Made by a program: the position numbers and the translations under genes
Part shown: in pieces, positions 1-10,347 of the stretch
Position numbering within the stretch: position 1 is the first letter of the stretch
Layout of the letters: every line of letters begins with the position of its first letter
Notes under the pieces: model-generated
Seen by the model: the letters and a program-made list of their open reading frames with translations, nothing else
Database searches by the model: none
Told to the model about the DNA's origin: nothing
Source: Sympetrum striolatum
Taxonomy: Eukaryota; Arthropoda; Insecta; Odonata; Libellulidae
Assembly (NCBI GenBank): GCA_947579665.1
Contig: OX388351.1
Location: 62,690,939-62,754,938, forward strand
Reading direction: 5' to 3'
DNA length: 64,000 nucleotides

Positions 1-1140
1 TCATTTTTTCGAAACTCGAAAAGAGATTTTTTTACTGCGGGATGATAAATGATTTTTAGAATCAGAATCAGCAGCCAAGAAAATTCTGCTAAACAATTTG
101 CCACTAGTTTTCGGAAAAGTAAACTTTTTCATTTGCTTTCCGTTGAATTAAAGCGGCCTTTTCCTGCTGATAAATTCCGAAGCCTGAATCTGAATGTTAA
201 TTATAAAATCTGAATGTTAATTATCTTCATAATTTTTATAATGTGATGCAGATTGGAAGTAAACGTGTGTCGTTATTATAATAAGCTCGTCATTAATTAG
301 TTAATTCTTTTCTTAAGAGTTAACAAATACATTGAACTTATGTGAATGATATATTGAAAGGCCAATGAAAAGCATATGAAAATTTGAGTAGTTTTTAATT
401 ACATTTTCTGCAAATATATTTGGTAACAGAGGTTGATAAAATATTTCATTTCATTAATATTTTTGCAAATACTATCATAAAATTTCCGAAATAATCAAAA
501 TTTGCGTGATATTTTCGATTATTAGGGTTAGTAAAAGTTTTTATAGCTAATTATTGCTTCGTCATTTGCTAACGTCACTTCAATAAGTATATTGGTGGTA
601 TTATATCTTAACAGCACGAAGGAATTAGAGTTGTGATAAACTCATGCATTCCGTATATTTTTTCTAGCAATTATCATCTAAGGAAAATGAATCCCTTTCA
701 GAATGTAAACAAAGATTTGATATTAAAATTTCATTTGAAAAAAAAACGTTCTCTGGGAGATGTGTTATTGTCCTTTCAAGTAATTTAGAAGGTTATTTTT
801 CAAAACATAAAATAAGTGATCATTAAATGGAAAACCTTGACCGCTTCGGTGATAACATTACAACCGGCAGTATGTTCCACGGAACCAACGCCCCGCTCCC
901 TGTGTTTCCTCAGAGAAGATGGATATTAGAGTTGGTTAAATGAAAGAAAAATATTACATCTAAAGCTAATGTACCGCAGAGAGGCGGAACACGAGGCAAA
1001 ATATGGAGTCGGAAGGAACGGCCTAAAATTCAAAAATAATTCAATCCTGAGGCCCAGAATCCTTTTGCACGTGGACCTAAAATTACCCTCAACGTCCCAC
1101 CTTCCTCCTTCATTACAATGTCAACATAAATCCCATTAGA
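1..1140. other. AT-rich non-coding stretch
   Basis: No gene or transposon is recognised here. The first 830 bases are strongly AT-rich with stops in all frames. From about 840 to 1120 the composition becomes more balanced, without a convincing reading frame. Confidence 0.5.
188..225. repeat. Two-copy 20-bp tandem repeat
   Basis: The unit ATCTGAATGTTAATTAT plus three more bases occurs twice head to tail with a 20-bp period. It is a small local duplication, probably from replication slippage. Confidence 0.75.
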
Positions 1141-1149
1141 GTTTGGGAA

Positions 1150-1285
1150 AGTCAAATTATCAGCCCTCGGAATGGGGGGAGGGGAATGAAGTTAGAGTAT
1201 GGGTAAAGGAAGGGATGAGGCTATGGGATGGGGAGTTAAGGAACGGTGTGAGTGGGGAATGAGGTCGATAAGATGGAGGGAGATT
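1150..1285 (+). repeat. Purine-rich (G/A) tract
   Basis: About 135 bases are dominated by G and A on the plus strand, with runs such as GGGGGGAGGGG. The 76-codon frame that follows (1287-1517) resembles no family I know. Similar G/A tracts recur near 12.1, 13.3, 17.9, 37.2, 38.3 and 52.0 kb. Confidence 0.6.
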
Positions 1286-1623
1286 CATGCACAATTGGAT
1301 GATTCAATGCGGAGTGAAATGGCGCGATTTATGCCACCGAGCGAAATTGCCTTCACCTCGCGAAAGTAAATGGAAAATCATTTACGTGGGGGAGTCGTGG
1401 AAATGCGGAATTATATCGATATTAAGTGCTCGGTCTGGCCTTTTGCTCTCTGGAGCTGCGATATTTCACCCATTCTATCTTAAGCAACTATTTGAAAGAC
1501 TTTATTTAATAACATAATCGTTATGCTGTGATCTTAATTTCCTTGGATTCGGAGCATTTTCCTCTACAACAGAATTGAGAGGAAAATGGAAAAAATGACC
1601 GCTTGCAAATGAAAAGCTGACAA

Positions 1624-1860
1624 TTTTACAAGGGAATTGTTGAACTCCATTAATAAATATAAATTTAAAATAATATCATCAATTACAACTAAAGAAAAAA
1701 TGTGTAAGTTCCTTTGCCGAAGGGAAATAAATATTTAAATATAAATTTTGCAAGGGAATTGTTAAACTCTATAAATATCTATTGGTCTAAGAATGTTATC
1801 AATTTAAAAAAATGTGTAACTTTCTTTTCCGAAGGGAAGTACATTTTTTTAAATATTTTA
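1624..1860. repeat. Diverged tandem duplication, ~122-bp period
   Basis: Copy 1 starts at 1624 and copy 2 at 1746. Both begin TTTT(A/G)CAAGGGAATTGTT, continue through AAAATGTGTAA and end with CCGAAGGGAA and an AT-rich tail. Several substitutions and small indels separate them, so the duplication is old. The short frame 1714-1950 lies across it and is not a gene. Confidence 0.75.
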
Positions 1861-2092
1861 GTTTCATTCACTAAGAAGTTTATTAATTTTATAATGCATT
1901 GCATTTTTCATTATCCTATAACAAAATTCAGTTTGCTTTCTATAAAGTAAAGTGTGATTCAAATAGCGAATATTTAGAATTATATAGCAGGGGGTATATT
2001 CCTACTGATCATAAAAGGTTTAAACCTTAGCGTACGTAAAATATGTCAAATTTATGTAGTTATGTTAATTGGTAACGTAACATGCCAATAGG

Positions 2093-2143
2093 TTGTTTAC
2101 TTCGAATTCAATGTTTTGATAATCTATTCGAATCAAGTAAACA
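2093..2143. repeat. Short inverted repeat
   Basis: TTGTTTACTT at 2093-2102 is matched by AAGTAAACAA at 2134-2143, with a partly complementary CGAATTC/TTCGAAT interior. It could be a small hairpin or a chance palindrome in AT-rich DNA. Confidence 0.4.
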
Positions 2144-2229
2144 ATGTTAAATGTCACTCTTCACGTTATAACTTTTGTTTTATGGAATATTTGTGGTTGA
2201 TATAATAACAATTATGCTGTGAGGTGTTC

Positions 2230-2854
2230 ATCTACACCAGGCATGCACAAACACTGCCACAGTGGCTGTGGCGCCACGGAATGCCACGGGACTCGGCCTG
2301 TGGCAACCTTTCTCCCCTACCACTACCCCAACCCCTGCGAGTTGATTCCCTCACTCGCTACCACGACCTTGGTTCAACGCGACGCTTATGCGGGTGTGAG
2401 AGATAAAAACCTTCTCTTTCGCGCTAGACTAGGTCTTTGCAGTCATTTAGTCTTTTCTAGTCGAATGGCACCATGGCAAAACGGCCTCGGAAGGAGGTGG
2501 AAGTAACCGTTCCTGGGAGCTTTGTAAATATTGTCATACTGCTCTTGTAAAAAGCATACGCATGTATACAAATATTAAGTAAATTTTGTAGTTGTCCGAG
2601 TTATTGGTTTCAATAATATATAGTATATTATATATAATAGCAAAGCCCCATTTGACAGTGCTACGTTTGACCATTTCTGTCTCCGAACCGTCCGCTGCTC
2701 CTACCACTACCACAACACCTTCATCTTCAGTAGCCGCGCCGCGACTAAAATTCCCCCCCTCCACACTACCGTACAACCGAGTTTGCCAAGGCTATGAAAG
2801 CGGTGGCAGACGGTTGCCACCGTGGCATTTTCTTTGAAATTGCCTGATCTAAAC
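2230..2854. mobile_element. Non-autonomous hAT-type element with 8-bp target duplication
   Basis: The element runs 2238-2846 (609 bp). It starts CAGGCATGCACAAACACTGC and its reverse-complemented right end starts CAGGCAATTTCAAAG, followed on both sides by clustered GCCAC motifs (subterminal repeats). The flanking 8-mers are ATCTACAC (2230-2237) and ATCTAAAC (2847-2854), 7 of 8 identical. Eight-bp duplications and CAGG-type ends are hallmarks of hAT transposons, and the central TA fits the Buster target preference. The ends are GC-rich and the core is AT-rich. Short frames inside (2219-2506, 2592-2837, 2534-2776) are not transposase, so it would depend on a partner element. The family assignment rests only on ends and duplication. 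Confidence 0.75.
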
Positions 2855-3835
2855 TATGCCTTAAATATGCCTCCCCTGAATATTTTAGGATATGAGATGT
2901 TATTATGCATTATGAGATTGTATGGATTGATATGCATCGTTTTAGTCTTTTTTAAATCCATCATATTAAAATAGCAATTTTAATAACATGTTTTTGATTA
3001 ATCTTCTATCGAAAATAAAAAATATTTACTTATTTTTCTTTGATTTACCTCTATTTAATAGATATTTCTTATTTTTATTTCCAATTTTCATTACTCCTAA
3101 ATGACCAAAATCAAGGGACTCCTAACCAATTCCGTCAGTTTATAATTTAAATTGAAAAGCCTCTCCGGAGTTTATCGAAATTAAAATACGCTCGAATTAA
3201 TTAAAGATAAAAGCTGCACAAAACCACTCATCCAGTCAGAATCTCCCCTGAATACACTAAAAAACAATTTTAAAATGGTATATTACCCTGTTTTTATCGC
3301 ATTAATGAAATTGCCATTGGCTTAATAAGATTTTATTGCATTCGATGGATCTATTTAGATCATGTCTCATACAATTGAAGGGTTATTTATCCAGTTTAAA
3401 TGATATGAGGTGAAAATAAATATAAAAGGATCGGCACATTTCAATCTTCCGAAATCAATCAATAAAGAGATAATAAAGCAACGTAATCAACTTGATCCAT
3501 TGAAAAACGCACTGTAAAACATTTCCATGATAACTGTTGTAGAGAAAGATTATGTTTCTGATATAAATAAAAAATGATGAAGTGATAGAGAGATTCAATC
3601 AATTTTATGAATCACTAAAGAAAATAGGGATAAATTAGATTCGTCTTAGATTTGCAGCAATTAGGTTTGTCTTCACTTCAAACTTATATCTTTGTTGTGA
3701 AAACAATTCGAATGGATTTAAAGTGTCATACCAAAATGGAGAAAAAAATGAATAATGTCTTAAAAATTACAATGATGTATTTATTATAGATGTTTTTAGA
3801 AATACGTGAAGCAAGAGTTATTGATTAACAGTCAT
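2855..3835. other. AT-rich stretch, nothing recognised
   Basis: Very AT-rich sequence with frequent stops in all frames. I see no repeat, RNA or protein signature. Confidence 0.5.
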
Positions 3836-3996
3836 AATAAAATTGTCAGAACCATCGTAAATAAAACTTTTAGTAACTTCCACAAAGTGTTACTAAGTTA
3901 AGTTACTAAGTGTTTTATTTACAATGGTTTATACTGCATTCCACGAAGTGAGGACAGAACATATAAATTTTATTATAAAATTGTCAGGTTCATCAT
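3836..3996. repeat. Small foldback with flanking direct repeats
   Basis: An arm at 3849-3877 (GAACCATCGTAAATAAAAC...GTAAC) is complementary to 3902-3930, with a 24-base centre that itself repeats GTTACTAAG. The pair is bracketed by imperfect direct repeats around ATAAAATTGTCAG at about 3836-3857 and 3975-3996. TTCCAC(A/G)AAGTG occurs twice within. This is a foldback or MITE-like relic whose family I cannot name. Confidence 0.6.
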
Positions 3997-6035
3997 TATT
4001 TTTGTTAACTCCAAGGCATGGATGTTAAACAATACCACTCCTTCACACTTACTCTACTAAAGGCACTTACTGAAGAATAGTTTTTAACGAATAGGGGATC
4101 ATAGCTTACGGTCAGTTCGGAAATAGCTATTAACCAATATGGCGGTTTGCTATTAATTTTGTTTGTGTTCGTGAGCGCCAGGTTTAGAAGGAGCTTATCA
4201 GCCTTTTCCTTCTTTTTAACGGCCAGGGTTTTAAAAAAAGCCTTCGATGGAAGTTATGGTGGGGATGCAGAGTGTTATTGGGCGAAGGCGTAGGGCTCTT
4301 ACGGGAGAATTACGGTGAGGTAATGGGCAACGTGCTCTGTGTCCGTGGGTGGAATTGAATCCATAGATTCCACACCTTATCGGAAGCACAAGACGGAGCA
4401 GACTGCTTATAACGCCGCCTGTCTAGAGTCTCTCTCCTCAGAAACGTTTTCCTGATCGAAACCATCACCAAAGTTAGAGACGTAATGGGAGTATGAGATC
4501 TTTCATTAACCGCAAGCAAATGTTGTTTGTTACGGGTAACCAATAAAATTAGGAACGATAAATATGGGCATTCACTTAAAAGGCGTTGAGTTGATCACCT
4601 GAGCTCGCACTTATTGTTTTATGCAGGGTTCTTACGAGGTCGATAACACAAGAGCAGGTCAAGTATGGTCTTCATAATTATCAGGCTCATGGCTTTTCTT
4701 CCAATCTCTAACAACTCGTCATCATGTGCATATATAATCAACAAACATAATTGCTGGCAAGTTATTAACCATCATAATTATTTTTTAGATTTCATACTAG
4801 TATTATAAATGGTCCATGTGATAGGATATATAGAATAACAAAGTAGCTCAGAAAAAAAGACAGTGATTTGCAGTTATTTTCTTCTGCGTTATGGTATCCC
4901 GCTAATTAACACATGAACTTTCGATTTAATAATAATGAAATAGACCGTTAAACATAATAGTAGTCAAAGTTTCTGTTTGATTAATGTGTTTGTACATTAT
5001 CTCGTATGAATCATATACATTGCATCTCCATACAACAATAAATAAGTTAATTACAGAGAATAAATTATTGTTAACTAGCCAAATGAGCTGTGATTCCTTT
5101 TGATATACATCTATTGTTAAAATTTGTTTTAGTCATATTAGGTAAAATATATTATCACTTTTCGGAAATTTATATTGTAAGGTTTATCTTTCGCATGTAC
5201 GTTTTTATTTAAATAGATAAAGTTGCATAGCACTGACTATACAAGCGTGAGAGTTTTACATGCTTATCGTAATATTAAGGTTAAAATAATCGTTATAATC
5301 CACTCGGTTTTCTGTTAAAGGCTATTGCTACAGATATCCTTATCCTAAAGACCTCCTCCTTAGGTCCTTGGAGGAAGCGACAGTAACTACTTTCTGTGCT
5401 TCTGTGCGTTATCAGGATGAAAGGTAACTCCACGAAGAAAGCAAATGAGCCGAAGAAATAGCCACCGAAATGAATGCTCCAATTGTGCCTTACAGAGAAA
5501 CGAAATGCTCTCATCCCATGATACACACAATTCTGAGTTACGTTTTGCTTCTACATCCACAAGCTTGTTTTTAATCGACGGATACCGACTGTCTGTTCAT
5601 TCTCTCTCGAAACTGTTTTATTCATTTCTCTGATCTTGTCTGAAGATACGGGCTATGCATTGTATCGAATTTTAAAAGCCTAGAAACATGACAGTTCTTA
5701 ATTATATAAATATGTTCTACAATATTTACTATTATTCACATAAATAATGGCTAGGTTTAATTATTCCATCCAACATACGTTCAATTTCATGGTATCTTCT
5801 ACCAAGCATATATTTTTTATATTGTTGGTGTATTTCCTTTTCAAAGTCATTTCATAGAGAAAAGATTTTGATTAATCTCAACCCGACCTGTTTCTACCTT
5901 TTGGTACGAGAATAAAATAAATACTTACGTATTTTATCGATATTTTCTGGATATTAGAAGAACATTCAGATGAACGAAAAATACTATTTAATTCTCTTTA
6001 TCGTAGAGTTATGTTCTCTATGTATATATTTAATG
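3997..6035. other. Non-coding stretch with one GC-richer patch
   Basis: About 4180-4500 is more GC-balanced and holds a 77-codon minus-strand frame of no recognisable family. A frame at 5293-5526 on the minus strand is likewise unrecognised. The rest is AT-rich with no structure seen. Confidence 0.4.
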
Positions 6036-6176
6036 TTAGAGGTAAGCAATATGTCCTAGCTGTACTTCGTGGAACGACATTCGACCTGAGGATGGCTGTC
6101 AATGCCGAAACCGGTCGAATAAATTAAAATTTATTGTGGAAATTACGAAGTCTTTCCTTTCAACTTTAGAGGTAAG
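6036..6176 (+). mobile_element. ~119-bp insertion with hammerhead-like core and 11-bp target duplication
   Basis: TTAGAGGTAAG occurs exactly at 6036-6046 and 6166-6176 and brackets 119 bases. The insert carries CTGAGGA, a GGC/GCC hairpin, GAAACCGGTC and then ATTTATTGTGGAA. CTGANGA and GAAA are the invariant boxes of hammerhead ribozymes. ATTCGAC just before the core is complementary to GTCGAAT just after it, though exact hammerhead register needs a small bulge. Hammerheads are known in Penelope-like retroelements and retrozymes, so I infer a short non-autonomous element of that kind. Sisters lie at 8.6 and 34.2 kb. The duplication is clear; the ribozyme reading is a hypothesis. Confidence 0.65.
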
Positions 6177-6234
6177 GCTTAGATTGACATATGGGTATAC
6201 ATACAGGACTAAAATTCATCAAAACAGCCCTGGA

Positions 6235-6342
6235 AAAGATGACAGAGATGGCTATCAAAACCTTGGCGACTTCATGGAAGCCTCAACTTATCTGGGTATT
6301 AATCAGAGAACAGTTTATACGATAGTTGTATTAAATTATTAA
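6235..6342 (+). pseudogene. Degraded transposase helix-turn-helix fragment
   Basis: The last 35 residues of a frame ending at 6342 include NLGDFMEASTYLGINQRTVY followed by TIV. The pattern (D-F-x-x-A-x-x-L-G-I-N-x-x-T-V-Y-x-I-V) resembles the N-terminal helix-turn-helix of mariner/IS630-type transposases. A stop follows at once and no DDE domain is visible downstream. The apparent start codon at 6136 lies inside the upstream insertion, so the frame is only a relic. Similarity is judged by eye on a short segment, so a chance match is possible. Confidence 0.4.
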
Positions 6343-8580
6343 GTAAAATTCAGGTAGCTTTATGAATATTTATAGCATTCCCTCTGTGATTTTAAATATT
6401 CGTGAGCATTATCCCAGTTTGTATTAAGATTAAATGATAATAAACACAGTATACCAAACAGATACATGTAGTACAACTAAATTGTGGATGGGCTCATATA
6501 ATGTTATCACAAAGGCACGAGACAATAAAAAAATGTTTCCTTGTTTGTTGAACTGCGCAAGATATACATTTACTTTGTAGATAATGTGCGTGAATTGATA
6601 TCTTCTCTGATCATACAAGTGCATTATATGAAATGTTTGGTAGCAGATTGATAAGAAGTCACGGTGTAGATTCAGCGATAAAAGTCCGACGATTAGGCCC
6701 ACCTAAACTTGTCAATTCCGCGAAGTAATTCCGATTTCCCTCCGACGTCCAAGTAAATCATTCCAAACTCTATTATTTCAAATTTAATCGGCGTCAATTA
6801 GCCAAAGCCACAGGTAGTCCCCGAAAGATTGAAAATGGGATCGGGGAAATAATTTCCAGATCGGCTGGATACGAATCATCTGGTAATCCTGGCGAATTAA
6901 ACCGCAGTGAGTTAGGAGGCAATGCGTCAGCGATGGCCACGTGGAGTTGATTTCCAATTTCCGAGATAAGCGCCTCCCGATGCCTGGAGTCGAAATTTCG
7001 ATGTGAAAACAGTGGCAGTGTGAAGGAAAAAGAAATATACAAACAAATGTCGAAATTATCTATCTGATGAGGAAGATAACGTTTTGCGTCATTGGTATCA
7101 AAAGACAAGCAACAGATATCGAAATAATGAAAAATTTTCAGCTTTCACAAAATGGCCTGGAGCGCAAAAAGAATAACTTACAAAAAATTTAGCAAGCCTG
7201 GCTTATGATCAATAATATTATACTTTTAAGTACTGTACTTTAAAAATTATCTTCCACTATATTAGTCCTCTAACTTAGAGGGAATACTGGTTTGCATTCA
7301 CTTGATAATAAATCATAAGAAATAACATTCTTCTCTCATCGCGGAAATATATGAAAAATGGAAATAATATTCACATAAACTATCTATTATAGAAATATAA
7401 CTGTATCATATACATACATATATTGTTTAATTTTGGAGAAGCTTCATCGCATATAATATTTACCTGATACCCTTCTCATGACAAGAGTTGGTCGTGTATA
7501 ATTAATTTGCGCATTCATATTAAGAAGTTTCCCTTTAATTTTATTATTACTTTTAACTTATAGTAGATTAGCGGGAGAGCGTATGAATGTGGCTAGACAT
7601 GCTCCGATTTCAGTTTATTACGTAGATACGATTTTATTACATCAAAACTCTTCTATCATTAAATTAAAAACATCTCAAGTTGCTCAGAGCAGCCCTTGAA
7701 CTGTCTTCATATCTCATATTTGCTTCGGGGTATGTTGTAATTTTATTTCCGTCATATTTAGTGATATCAATCACAAGATCCAATTTAGAGTATAATCTCG
7801 TGGATATAAAAATTTGAGGAATTTTGGGAGCAAGGTATGCGTTTGTGACTCATGAGATCTCAAATTACGTTTTGCTCCGTAACTCAATATCAGTTTCGTC
7901 CTATTTCGCTACCCATGGAAACCAATTTTGCTATCGCGTTACTGCGGAGGGAGGCATCCGCGGAAGGAGATTAGGTTTAAGGGCTCAGATTCACAAGGTG
8001 GCGTAAAGGTCGCTCATGTACGTAAAAATACACAGACTATTGTGAAATTGATGCATTAAAAATAGAGACTGTAAATGGTTCTGAGAAAAGTGTATTATTT
8101 TTTAGATGTATAATCAAGTGAAATCACAGGGTATGACACAATGAGTAATGCGTGTCGTTAAAAAGGGGCGATTCAAAAGGAATTAACAGGATAGAATAAT
8201 TTTAATATATATTCTCCTTATATTTCTATATTTGATATTTTAATCTTAGTTGTAAAATTCCCTTTAAGTTCTGTATTCTTTCTTATAAAAAGTTCTATGA
8301 TTGAGAGTCTCCATTCCACAGCATTGGCATAATAAATTATACACTTCCTAATGATCATTGCTTTTTGTCAGAATTGTAATAAGTAATGCTGAAAATTGAA
8401 CTCTATTTTGAAAGTAACCACATAACATTAGGGAATACCTTCAGATACTTTAATCAAACAACTATAATGTAGAGACTGCAAAATCTCGAAAAGCTTTATC
8501 TTTACAAAAATTGAATTCCGTACGTTTTCTAGTACACTATGTTTCATGGGTATTACACAATTGAAAGGTTCACATTAACT
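6343..8580. other. AT-rich stretch, no gene recognised
   Basis: Minus-strand frames at 6430-6702 and 6794-7108 and a plus-strand frame at 7824-8006 resemble no family I know. 6700-7000 and 7900-8000 are somewhat GC-richer. Nothing else stands out. Confidence 0.4.
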
Positions 8581-8724
8581 TTAGAGAGTTTAAAATTCAC
8601 AGAATTTGATTTGTATAACTTGTACCTGAAGATGACGGTCCTCCGTTGAAACCGGTAGTACGATTAAAAAATTTTGTGGAAAAAGTACCATTTTTATCAC
8701 CTTAATTTTGCACTTAGAGAGTTT
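8581..8724 (+). mobile_element. ~122-bp insertion with hammerhead-like core and 11-bp target duplication
   Basis: TTAGAGAGTTT occurs exactly at 8581-8591 and 8714-8724 around 122 bases. The insert holds CTGAAGA, an ACGG/CCGT hairpin, GAAACCGGTA and then AATTTTGTGGAA. TTGTAC immediately before the core pairs with GTACGA immediately after GGTA, giving about six stem I pairs (one G-U) in correct hammerhead register with a GTA cleavage triplet. Extra unpaired bases between the CTGANGA box and stem II, and the zero-loop stem III (ACCGGT), depart from an active monomeric ribozyme. It belongs with the copies at 6.1 and 34.2 kb. Confidence 0.65.
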
Positions 8725-9924
8725 GTTAGTGATTAAGTGCTTAAGAGCGTGTTTGTCCGTAGCTTTGTAGCCACATTAGTTATACATTCGGGTGACTTCT
8801 AGAATTGGAGATTACTTAGAAATAGTTTATAAAGAATTTTTTTCTTAACCCCTTCAAAAAGTTAAGTTTTAAAACATATTAAATGAGAAGAAAGCAATAA
8901 ATAATGTTACATATTTTCCTTTCCTCAATTTTCTGTTAAGAATCTACATTCCCGTTGTTACTCTAACATATATCTTAATATCCTCCTTTCTGATTTTTCT
9001 AAAATTGCAATGTAAAATAAGACGAACTATTGATCAACTCTTTAGTATGTTTGCTGGTAGCGAGGAGTCAAAGAATATATAATTATGCCACTGTCTAATT
9101 TTGGAATAGCAGAAATATCCACGTTTTGAATTATTTTGAGTGATATTTAACATAAAACTGTTTATTGTTCTGCGTCTATGACGAAACACGATTTCTGCGA
9201 ATCCCGCTAATCTTGCGGTAAAACAAAAAAGTAGGACCGTGGCTCTATACTTCAGCAACGCAGAAATATCTCCGCTCCACTTGCGTAAAGCCCTGTATAA
9301 TCCCATACTCAGCGATGTGTGATCATCCCTCTCCCGAACAAAGGACGGAACAATAACCGCATCGCCACCTTTGGTCGGGAGATTTAAAAAAACACGTCGC
9401 AAGAAGATCCATGGCCACCATAAATAAAAAATGAAAACGTTGGAGCGAACAATAAATAAACGGAAAGAATGCCCCGTAATCGTTATCCCGCAGAACCCTA
9501 GGTGTGACCCAGACTTCTCCAATCATCACCACGATTTAATCTCATTACGTTCGGCTTAATTCAATGCCTTTCCGCTAGAGGAAATCCATTCGCCGCTCCC
9601 GTAATTAATGAGAGGCACGTCAAAAATGGGACGGAAGATAGTGATATCAGACTGATTCGAAAGTCTTTTCCTGGGAAAACCTTACACCCAACACGTTAGG
9701 TGCGCGTGTAAATAATATTAATCGATTACCGAGATTTCAAATACTATAAAAACGGGATTATCATATCTCTTGTTTTTCCAGGCTTGTGGGTTTATCATGG
9801 TGACAGGATGTTTTGAACCCATGGGAGTAAACAGAATCACCTTCGTTACTTTTTACAAGGACGATCCTAGTTTTTCATTGTTCTAGGTGTACCAAATTCG
9901 TTCCGAAACCATTCATCTCAACTT
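8725..9924. other. Unassigned stretch with a GC-richer island at 9180-9640
   Basis: The island contains a 162-codon minus-strand frame (9034-9522) with no recognisable domain and an overlapping 69-codon one. Its biased sequence looks like a chance frame in balanced DNA. The remainder is AT-rich. Confidence 0.4.
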
Positions 9925-10165
9925 TAATAATATTTTCAAGAGAAAAACTCTTTGGAATTAAGTGAAATTCCGTGTTAGGCGTTTAGATTGTATTACATCA
10001 GGTGTTCCCCAGGGTAGTGATATAGGTCCGATAACGTTCATGATTTACTTAATCGAGGCAGTAGAGAATCTAAAGAGGATGATTGGACTATTTGTAGAAG
10101 ATTCTCTCATTCGTTTACCTCACGAGATGATACTGATATCAATCTAAACATCTCATAAATTTAGC
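9925..10165 (+). pseudogene. LINE reverse-transcriptase fragment
   Basis: A 61-codon frame (9962-10147) reads ITSGVPQGSDIGPITFMIYL and, 20 residues later, LFVEDS. SGVPQGSxxGPxxFxIYI is the fingers/palm motif of non-LTR reverse transcriptases, and LFVEDS sits where L-F-A-D-D-C/S is expected, so one catalytic aspartate is replaced by glutamate. An in-frame stop lies just before the frame (GGAATTAAGTGA). After about 10120 a shift by two bases would give H-E-D-D-T-D-I-N, as in the following block of Jockey/CR1-like LINEs. Only about 70 residues of a normally ~900-residue protein remain. It is a dead 5'- and 3'-truncated relic; the exact clade is uncertain. Confidence 0.85.
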
Positions 10166-10196
10166 ACTTATTTCCTTTTTTATTAAACGATATGAT

Positions 10197-10347
10197 CGAA
10201 AGGATTGTTGAATAAAACAGTTATTATAAAGCAAAAAAAGTAACTTCTACTATTCCACATACAGAGGTTACAGTGTCGACTAGTATGTGGAATACTAAAA
10301 GTTACTTTTTTGTTTTATAAAAATTGTTTTATTTAACAATCCTTTCG
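10197..10347. repeat. Long foldback (65-bp arms, 20-bp loop)
   Basis: The arm 10197-10262 (starting CGAAAGGATTGTT) is the near-perfect reverse complement of 10283-10347 (ending AACAATCCTTTCG). The loop is 20 bases. Only a few mismatches separate the arms, so the inversion is young or was homogenised. No clear target duplication is seen. A transcript would form one long hairpin. Best read as a MITE/foldback element. Confidence 0.85.

Noticed and set aside
1287..1517. 76-codon frame after the purine tract
   Set aside because: No family resemblance, no exon context and local composition explains the open frame.
2219..2837. Four frames within the hAT element
   Set aside because: They overlap on both strands, start or end at element borders and show no transposase motif.
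9034..9522. 162-codon minus-strand frame
   Set aside because: No domain or homology signal recognised; overlapped by another frame; probably chance in balanced DNA.
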